DNA of 18,823 nt from Desulfobacteraceae bacterium (GTDB lineage: Bacteria; Desulfobacterota; Desulfobacteria; Desulfobacterales; Desulfosalsimonadaceae), in the NCBI GenBank assembly GCA_024636355.1, contig JAGXHH010000182.1:1-18823 (forward strand), written 5' to 3'. The position numbers were made by a program, and so were the translations under genes. This document shows, in pieces, positions 14,741-18,823 of the stretch (the first letter of the stretch is position 1; every line of letters begins with the position of its first letter). Under the pieces are notes generated by a model that was not told the origin of the DNA, searched no databases, and worked only from the letters and a program-made list of their open reading frames with translations.

Positions 14741-15322
14741 GTGAAAAAAGCAACTTCATTCCTGTTCGCCGCCGTGTTGACCATCTCCCTGCCCGTTTAT
14801 GCCGACATCTACCAATGGGTCGACGAAAACGGCGTGGTGCATTTTTCTGATGCGCCGGATCCTTCCGCCCCGGCCGACGCGATCACGGTGCAAGACGCCA
14901 TCCGGACGGAGACGCAAACCGTCCCCGTATCATATAAAACGGCACCGCCGAAGTCCCAGGGGACCAGCGTTTACGAAAGGGAGCTCGACAACCTGATCTA
15001 TGAAAAAGAAAACGAACTCGAAATTCTGGAAAACAAGCACCGGAATGAAATCACGATCCTCAAAGCCGACCTGGGGCAAAAAAACATCCGACTGAAAGAC
15101 GCCAGTTGGACTTCTGAGCCCGAAGTCGATACCGACCGGGGATGGGATAAATATCGTGATGACCGGGAAAAACGCAGCAAATACAGAGACGATGTCGAAA
15201 AAGCCGAAAACGCCGTCGCGGCAGTGGAGCGGAAAATCCGGATTGAAAATCAAAACTACCTGAGTGAAAAGCGCCGGCTGGAATCGCAGCTCACGCAGCT
15301 GAAATTGAGAAAGATGCGGTAA
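14741..15322 (+). CDS. Exported DUF4124-domain coiled-coil protein
   Basis: A 193-residue protein with a signal peptide (MKKATSFLFAAVLTISLPVYA) and, immediately after cleavage, the DUF4124 core DIYQWVDENGVVHFSDAP. A charged helical region from about residue 80 to the end is likely coiled coil (YEKENELEILENKHRNE, KYRDDVEKAENAV). DUF4124 marks many periplasmic proteins of unknown role. GTG 14741 is the start: TAGGAG (14726-14731) sits 9 bases upstream. It follows the zinc-ribbon gene by 41 bases on the same strand. Confidence 0.82.
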   Translation: MKKATSFLFAAVLTISLPVYADIYQWVDENGVVHFSDAPDPSAPADAITVQDAIRTETQTVPVSYKTAPPKSQGTSVYERELDNLIYEKENELEILENKHRNEITILKADLGQKNIRLKDASWTSEPEVDTDRGWDKYRDDREKRSKYRDDVEKAENAVAAVERKIRIENQNYLSEKRRLESQLTQLKLRKMR

Positions 15323-15377
15323 GGAAAACAATCTGCCAATAAGACGTCCCAGGCGACGGAAAGCGAGAAGACTTCAT

Positions 15378-16247
15378 TTGAAAAACGACGTAATCAAACA
15401 GCTTCATGAGAGTTTTGAGGAAATGGTTCAGACCGAGTCCGAAACAGGGACCGAATTCTGGCTGGCGCGTGATCTCCAGGAGGCCCTTGGATATGCCAAA
15501 TGGGAAAACTTCACCAAGGTTATCGGCAAAGCCAAAACCGCTTGCAAATCCTCTGGTTACGATTGCCAAGACCATTTTCTTGACGTCAGGAAAATGGTCA
15601 CCCTCGGATCAGGTGCCGAAAGAGAAATTTCAGATATCGCCCTGACGCGATACGCCTGCTATCTTATCGCTCAAAATGGTGATCCATCGAAAAACGCCAT
15701 TGCGTTTGCCCAGACCTATTTTGCCGTCCAGACCCGCAAACAGGAAATCATCGAAAAGCGCCTGGCGGAAGTCGAGCGCTTAAACGCCAGAAAGAAACTG
15801 ACGACATCCGAAAAAGCCCTTTCCGGGATCATCTTTGAAAAAATCGGTGATGGCGGCGGTTTTGCCAGAATTCGCAGCAAAGGGGACAAGGCCCTTTTCG
15901 GCGGGGCGACAACGCAGGAAATGAAAGATCGTTTGCGCGTCCCCAAAAGCCGGCCTCTGGCGGATTTTTTGCCGACAATTACGATTAAGGCCAAGGATTT
16001 CGCAAATGAAATAACGAACTTCAATATCAAACGGGACGATCTGAAGTCAGAGGTTCGCATCGCCCGTGAACATGTGAAAAACAACACGGACGTCCGCAAG
16101 GTGCTAACCGACCGGGGGATACAGCCCGAAAGCCTCCCGCCGGCAGAGGACATCAAAAAAATTGAGAGACGGCATATTTCAGAACAAAAGAAACTGCCGA
16201 AGCAAACCGAAAAACTCGAATTCCTTCCAGAAGACAGGGAAAAATAA
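15378..16247 (+). CDS. dinD: DNA damage-inducible protein D (DinD)-like protein
   Basis: A 289-residue protein with a BRO-N-like N-terminal half, FWLARDLQEALGYAKWENF, then the DinD-typical SDIALTRYACYLIAQNGDPSKNAIAFAQTYFAVQTRKQE, and a basic, helical C-terminal half. E. coli DinD (about 274 residues) disrupts RecA filaments and is SOS-induced. The start is TTG 15378 with only a weak GAGAAG upstream, and I see no LexA-box-like palindrome in the 55 bases before it, so SOS control is not shown. Homologues of this kind are frequent on mobile islands and phages. It is apparently intact, in contrast to its neighbours downstream. Confidence 0.82.
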   Translation: MKNDVIKQLHESFEEMVQTESETGTEFWLARDLQEALGYAKWENFTKVIGKAKTACKSSGYDCQDHFLDVRKMVTLGSGAEREISDIALTRYACYLIAQNGDPSKNAIAFAQTYFAVQTRKQEIIEKRLAEVERLNARKKLTTSEKALSGIIFEKIGDGGGFARIRSKGDKALFGGATTQEMKDRLRVPKSRPLADFLPTITIKAKDFANEITNFNIKRDDLKSEVRIAREHVKNNTDVRKVLTDRGIQPESLPPAEDIKKIERRHISEQKKLPKQTEKLEFLPEDREK

Positions 16248-16250
16248 TCC

Positions 16251-16345
16251 TTATTTGACCGCCTTGCACCCCACAAACACCCGGTCCCAATACCCGCCAT
16301 CCACCAGCCGGATCTCGGTCGGGCCGATGCTGCTGCCGGACTGCC
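16251..16345 (-). pseudogene. 3' fragment of an unrecognised gene
   Basis: On the minus strand the reading WQSGSSIGPTEIRLVDGG and YWDRVFVGCKAVK ends at a TAA (16251-16253). It looks like an authentic C-terminus, but upstream it meets a REP palindrome at 16355 and no gene body follows. The stop lies 3 bases from the convergent dinD stop. It is best read as a truncated leftover; family unknown. Confidence 0.35.
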
Positions 16346-16354
16346 AGGCGGGGC

Positions 16355-16378
16355 GGGCGATTCGTGAATCGCCCCTAC
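16355..16378. repeat. REP-type palindrome, GTAGGGGCGATTC family
   Basis: GGGCGATTC (16355-16363) and GAATCGCCC (16366-16374) form a 9-bp stem with a 2-nt centre, followed by CTAC. Read on the minus strand it begins GTAGGGGCGATTC, sharing the GTAGG head with the elements at 6739 and 17803. Confidence 0.85.
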
Positions 16379-16433
16379 GGAATTCCGTACTCGAATTCCG
16401 GGGACACCATACTTAATAGAAAATGATCAAAGC

Positions 16434-16459
16434 GGACCGATATATGATCGGCCCTTTTT
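16434..16459 (+). terminator. Intrinsic terminator
   Basis: GGACCGAT (16434-16441) pairs with ATCGGCCC (16447-16454) with one A-C mismatch and a 5-nt loop, followed by TTTTTA. It would close the dinD transcript read from the left. Confidence 0.7.
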
Positions 16460-16474
16460 ATTTCCAGGTTCAAA

Positions 16475-16752
16475 TTATTTTCCTGCGGATCCGTCCAAAT
16501 TCATTCCTTTCGTAACAACAAGTAGCCGGTCCTCAGTGAGCAGAGCCGTGTTTATCTGGGCTTTCAGGACGTTGATTCCTTGATGTTGTCGATGTCCTTG
16601 GCCGCTTCCGGATCAAAGGTAAAGGCGCAGAAGGCCTGCATCTGTCGCCTGTTGGAATACTGGAATGATCCGAATGCTCGGGACAAGCCGTTTTGCTTGC
16701 ATGGGGTGGGCAATTGAAATAACGATGGTGAACCTTTCAACAAACTTGACAT
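16475..16752 (-). pseudogene. Frameshifted remnant of an unrecognised gene
   Basis: The minus strand reads FGSFQYSNRRQMQAFCAFTF and DPEAAKDIDNIKE, then stops at 16564. In the next frame the reading goes on as GINVLKAQINTALLTEDRLL and VVTKGMNLDG to a TAA at 16475-16477. The two join at DNIK-GINVLK, implying one indel. The peptide looks like a real C-terminus; DPEAAKDIDNIKGINVLKAQ loosely recalls the C-terminal region of some modification methylases, but I cannot support that assignment. Confidence 0.35.
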
Positions 16753-16764
16753 TGGATCAAGTTT
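16742..16764. promoter_or_regulatory. Palindromic operator candidate over the toxin-antitoxin promoter
   Basis: AAACTTGA (16742-16749) and TCAAGTTT (16757-16764) are perfect 8-bp inverted repeats with a 7-nt centre, lying across the -35 box. Autorepression by the helix-turn-helix antitoxin encoded downstream is the expected use, by analogy with MqsA and HigA families. Confidence 0.6.
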
Positions 16765-16775
16765 TCATTTATCTT
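16746..16775 (+). promoter_or_regulatory. Promoter of the toxin-antitoxin pair
   Basis: TTGACA (16746-16751), 18 bases and TATCTT (16770-16775) make a perfect -35 and a 4/6 -10. The -10 ends 5 bases before the first ATG, so the toxin mRNA would be leaderless or nearly so, consistent with the absence of a ribosome-binding site there. Confidence 0.55.
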
Positions 16776-16780
16776 AGATC

Positions 16781-17089
16781 ATGAAATTTGACCTTAAAAT
16801 TGAATTATCAGAAAGCGAAGTAAAAGATTTATTTATTGATATCTGGAATAGAGGCGGGACCATTATTATTACCGGGCACGCCAAGGAAAGAATGCAGGAA
16901 AGAGGTTATTCCCTCAGGGATGTTGTACACATTATCTCAAATGGTTCCCTCGTTAATTCAGAATTTAATGAACCTATGGAGAACTGGAAATATAAATTTG
17001 AGGGAATAGATTTAGAAGATACAGCGGGTGGAGTGGTATTTTCCATCGCCAGTCAAAATACATGCGTTATAATTACGGTGCTTTCTTAA
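16781..17089 (+). CDS. DUF4258-type putative toxin
   Basis: A 102-residue protein with the DUF4258 signature TGHAKERMQERGYS (His33, Arg37, Arg41) followed by DVVHIISNGSLV and a C-terminal beta region, GGVVFSIASQNTCVIITVLS. DUF4258 proteins are predicted to adopt the RelE/MqsR-like RNase fold, and His/Arg residues of this motif are candidates for catalysis; toxicity here is not demonstrated. The toxin-first order, with an antitoxin 35 bases downstream, is that of mqsRA and higBA rather than of most TA pairs. Base composition is strongly A+T-rich compared with the trk and recD2 genes. No Shine-Dalgarno precedes ATG 16781. Confidence 0.72.
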   Translation: MKFDLKIELSESEVKDLFIDIWNRGGTIIITGHAKERMQERGYSLRDVVHIISNGSLVNSEFNEPMENWKYKFEGIDLEDTAGGVVFSIASQNTCVIITVLS

Positions 17090-17124
17090 ACTTTAAAGGG
17101 AAGAGAAAGTCCGGGGGCAAAAAA

Positions 17125-17652
17125 ATGGATAAATGTTATATCTGCGGAGAACCCTTAGAGATCATCAAGGATAAACCGTATAAATACACGGAATGTGGTT
17201 TAGATGTTTTGTTGTTGGGTGTGACCCAATATCGTTGCAAATCCTGCAAAGAAGAATATGCAGCCATTCCTGACCCTCAGAAGCTTCACAAAGTGATCGG
17301 CATTGACATATGTAAAAACAAAAAGGCACTGCTCCATCCAGAAGAGATCAAATTCTTAAGGAAGGAACTTAATTTAAAAGCGAAGGACTTAGCCATACTT
17401 CTTGGTGTCGAAAACTCAACCGTTTCGAGATGGGAAAATGGGAAAAAGCAGATCGGGGAAAGTTCAGATAGGCTTTTACGAGCGCTCTTCCTTGGTTGTG
17501 TTGAAGACTCATGCGAACAAAAAGATAGGTGTTCGAATATTCTTGAGGTTTTTAAAAATTTTCCTATCCAAAGAAAAGAAATCAAAGAAAAATATAAAAT
17601 TTCCCTTAATCCACAAGATTGGCTCATACCAGAATATGCGTGCAGCGTATAG
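17125..17652 (+). CDS. MqsA-like antitoxin with zinc ribbon and XRE helix-turn-helix
   Basis: A 175-residue protein. The N-terminal zinc site is formed by Cys4, Cys7, Cys38 and Cys41 (CYIC and CKSC), as in YgiT/MqsA antitoxins. The helix-turn-helix at about 73-115 contains LNLKAKDLAILLGVENSTVSRWENGKK, the MqsA/HigA-type DNA reader. About 60 more residues follow, including four cysteines or so in CVEDSCEQKDRC, an extension not found in E. coli MqsA (131 residues). ATG 17125 is chosen over the upstream frame start at 17062 because CGGGGGC lies 8 bases before it and the zinc ribbon begins at residue 4. The zinc region should bind the toxin at 16781 and the helix-turn-helix the palindrome at 16742. 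Confidence 0.8.
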   Translation: MDKCYICGEPLEIIKDKPYKYTECGLDVLLLGVTQYRCKSCKEEYAAIPDPQKLHKVIGIDICKNKKALLHPEEIKFLRKELNLKAKDLAILLGVENSTVSRWENGKKQIGESSDRLLRALFLGCVEDSCEQKDRCSNILEVFKNFPIQRKEIKEKYKISLNPQDWLIPEYACSV

Positions 17653-17780
17653 GCGCCCCAAAGAAAAGGCCTACAAGCAGTTTTGTGGCCGGTTGGCTTT
17701 TACGTTTTTTCTGACACCTGATTCGCTTCAGTGACGTTTTTACGGGAGCCGTATAACCGCTGAGATTTTAAACCCGCCAT

Positions 17781-17804
17781 ATTTGCCGTCGTGACGAAGG
17801 GCGT
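17781..17804 (+). repeat. 24-bp direct repeat, copy 1
   Basis: The 24 bases beginning ATTTGCCGTCGTGACGAAGG and ending GCGT recur exactly at 17906-17929, offset 125 bases. Copy 1 runs straight into the REP palindrome; copy 2 is not followed by one. Confidence 0.9.
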
Positions 17805-17827
17805 CGGGATGTGAATCCCGACCTACA
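17803..17827. repeat. REP-type palindrome, GTAGGTCGGGATTC family
   Basis: GTCGGGAT (17803-17810) and ATCCCGAC (17815-17822) pair perfectly over 8 bp with loop GTGA and are followed by CTACA. On the minus strand the unit begins TGTAGGTCGGGATTC, the third GTAGG-headed palindrome of the window. Confidence 0.85.
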
Positions 17828-17905
17828 AAACCGGCGCTTTCGCAGATGCCAGGGAAAAATTTGAATCCGGCATCCGACAAAAACCGTTCGAATGTCGAAT
17901 TTGCC

Positions 17906-17929
17906 ATTTGCCGTCGTGACGAAGGGCGT
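17906..17929 (+). repeat. 24-bp direct repeat, copy 2
   Basis: An exact copy of 17781-17804, here followed by TTTTCC instead of the palindrome. Confidence 0.9.
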
Positions 17930-17998
17930 TTTCCATATTCCTCGAAAGGTAAAGATCTCCAAATTACAGCAAAAATGACTTGACACCGATACTACACT

Positions 17999-18028
17999 TT
18001 GACTTAAAGTAGTTCAATCTATCATAAT
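17999..18028 (+). promoter_or_regulatory. Possible promoter of the ABC transporter operon
   Basis: TTGACT (17999-18004), 18 bases and CATAAT (18023-18028) give 5/6 matches at both boxes. ACTTT-GACTT-AAAGT, an inverted repeat with a 5-nt centre, overlaps the -35 and could be an operator. A second -35-like TTGACA (17980-17985) has no good -10. Confidence 0.45.
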
Positions 18029-18135
18029 ACGTCCAATTTTTTCCCCTCTCGTTCTTTGTCTTGCCCCTTCAATATGGAGGGTCTGCATTTCTGATCCGGT
18101 TCAGGACCCTAACTTTCGGAAAGGAAATACTGGTT

Positions 18136-18822
18136 ATGGCACAGAAAAATCCGAAGTCGGCTGTAAGCATATCCCAGGTCAGCAAATCGTATATCAGCGG
18201 CGAATTGGAGACGCTCGTGCTTTCCGAATTAAACCTGGACATCCCCTGCGGTGAGTTCGTGGTCATCTTAGGGGTTTCCGGGAGCGGAAAGACGACCCTG
18301 TTGAACCTGATCGGCGCATTGGATGCCCCTACCTCCGGTCGGATACATGTGGATGGTGAGGAGATTACCGGCCAGGGCCGCTGGGCGCTGACCGACTACC
18401 GGCGCCGGAAACTGGGGTTCATCTTCCAGTTTTTCAACCTTTTGCCGACACTCACTGCCGTGGAAAACGTTCGGCTATCCCTTGATCTGATGGATCTCGA
18501 GCCTGAGCAACGCCGGACGACAAGTGTCGAGTCCCTGAGACGGGTCGGTCTGGATAAAAAACTGGACAAGTTCCCTGCCCAACTCTCCGGAGGAGAGCAG
18601 CAGCGGGTGGCAATCGCACGCGCCCTGTGCAAAAGCCCGTTTCTCGTTTTAGCCGATGAACCGACCGGCAACCTGGACGCAGATACGGGTGAGAAGATCG
18701 TTAAGACGATGAAGAAACTCAATCGGGAGACGGGGACTACCTTTATTATTGCAACGCACGATCAGGATATCGCCGGGGTGGCCGACCGGGTCCTGCATAT
18801 TCGGAAAGGCCGAATCGTATGA
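18136..18822 (+). CDS. ABC transporter ATP-binding protein, LolD/MacB type
   Basis: A complete 228-residue nucleotide-binding subunit. Walker A is GVSGSGKTT (46-54), Q-loop Gln98 is in FIFQFF, the signature is LSGGEQQRVAIARAL (150-164), Walker B is FLVLADEPTGNLD (Asp174/Glu175), and the switch His208 is in IIATHDQ. The closest general class is LolD/MacB/FtsE, which powers lipoprotein release or tripartite export rather than nutrient uptake. ATG 18136 is preferred over the open frame start at 18061 because AAGGAA (18121-18126) is 9 bases upstream. The stop TGA overlaps an ATG at 18819, where a permease gene probably begins outside the window. Substrate cannot be told. Confidence 0.92.
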   Translation: MAQKNPKSAVSISQVSKSYISGELETLVLSELNLDIPCGEFVVILGVSGSGKTTLLNLIGALDAPTSGRIHVDGEEITGQGRWALTDYRRRKLGFIFQFFNLLPTLTAVENVRLSLDLMDLEPEQRRTTSVESLRRVGLDKKLDKFPAQLSGGEQQRVAIARALCKSPFLVLADEPTGNLDADTGEKIVKTMKKLNRETGTTFIIATHDQDIAGVADRVLHIRKGRIV

Positions 18823-18823
18823 G
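18819..18823 (+). CDS. Start of the next gene (overlapping ATGA), cut by the window edge
   Basis: ATGAG at 18819-18823 overlaps the ABC ATPase stop codon by four bases in the classic ATGA arrangement of coupled genes. A MacB/LolC-type permease is expected from context, but only five bases are visible. Confidence 0.35.

Larger units (their letters stand above)
16248..16780. other. 533-base gap with gene remnants, a REP element and a terminator
   Basis: Between dinD and the DUF4258 gene there is no intact gene. It contains a 3' gene fragment (16251-16345), a REP palindrome (16355-16378), a terminator (16434-16459) and a frameshifted remnant (16475-16752). The palindrome CGGAATTCCG (16378-16387) is echoed by CGAATTCCGG 14 bases on. 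Confidence 0.6.
17653..18135. other. 483-base gap before the ABC transporter gene
   Basis: No gene is supported. It holds a possible terminator for the antitoxin (AAAAGGCC near 17665 against GGCTTTT near 17695, then a T-run), a REP palindrome (17803-17827), a 24-bp direct repeat (17781 and 17906) and a promoter-like segment at 17999-18028. Confidence 0.55.

Noticed and set aside
15323..15377. LexA-box upstream of dinD
   Set aside because: No CTG-N10-CAG or GAAC-N4-GTTC type palindrome was found in this interval.
12245..18060. Second copy of the tRNA-Glu 3' end as a right attachment site
   Set aside because: Scanning by eye for the last 15-20 bases of the tRNA gave no convincing match within the window.

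Overview
The window looks like chromosome from an anaerobic, Desulfobacterota-type (deltaproteobacterial) bacterium. That reading rests on gene content: a folate-independent-looking MetE/UROD-like methyltransferase, a MoxR/CoxE-type pair, a Trk potassium system, RecD2, and GGCTCCT-type intergenic repeats. It is an inference, because no rRNA or other firm taxonomic marker is present.

Layout. Positions 1-60 hold the last codons of ssb, closed by a shared terminator with tatA on the opposite strand (130-324). From 649 to 11910 everything reads on the + strand in an ordinary housekeeping arrangement: a MetE-like methyltransferase behind a structured leader, a MoxR-family AAA+ ATPase and its VWA partner separated by a repeat-filled gap, an SH3b periplasmic protein, a PfkB/adenosine-kinase-like kinase, a YfgM-like TPR membrane protein, recD2 (after a gap with a perfect 22-bp REP hairpin), and the tightly coupled trkA-trkH pair.

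A near-consensus promoter then drives tRNA-Lys and tRNA-Glu (12073-12244). Just past the tRNA-Glu 3' end the character changes. From about 12245 to 18000 the window looks like a decayed, mosaic insertion region. It has a helix-turn-helix gene and a tyrosine-recombinase gene, both on the minus strand and both broken by frameshifts; further frameshifted minus-strand fragments; an A+T-rich membrane-anchored zinc-ribbon protein; a DUF4124 coiled-coil protein; a DinD-like protein; two truncated or frameshifted gene remnants; and an A+T-rich DUF4258 / MqsA-like toxin-antitoxin pair with its own promoter and palindrome. Two further REP-type hairpins and a 24-bp direct repeat lie in this region.

From 18136 an ABC transporter ATPase (LolD/MacB type) starts, and the next gene overlaps it at the window edge.

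The best candidates for something less described are the toxin-antitoxin locus, the MoxR/VWA module with its degenerate metal site and repeat-filled junction, and the zinc-ribbon membrane protein. I did not find a clearly new multi-gene system.
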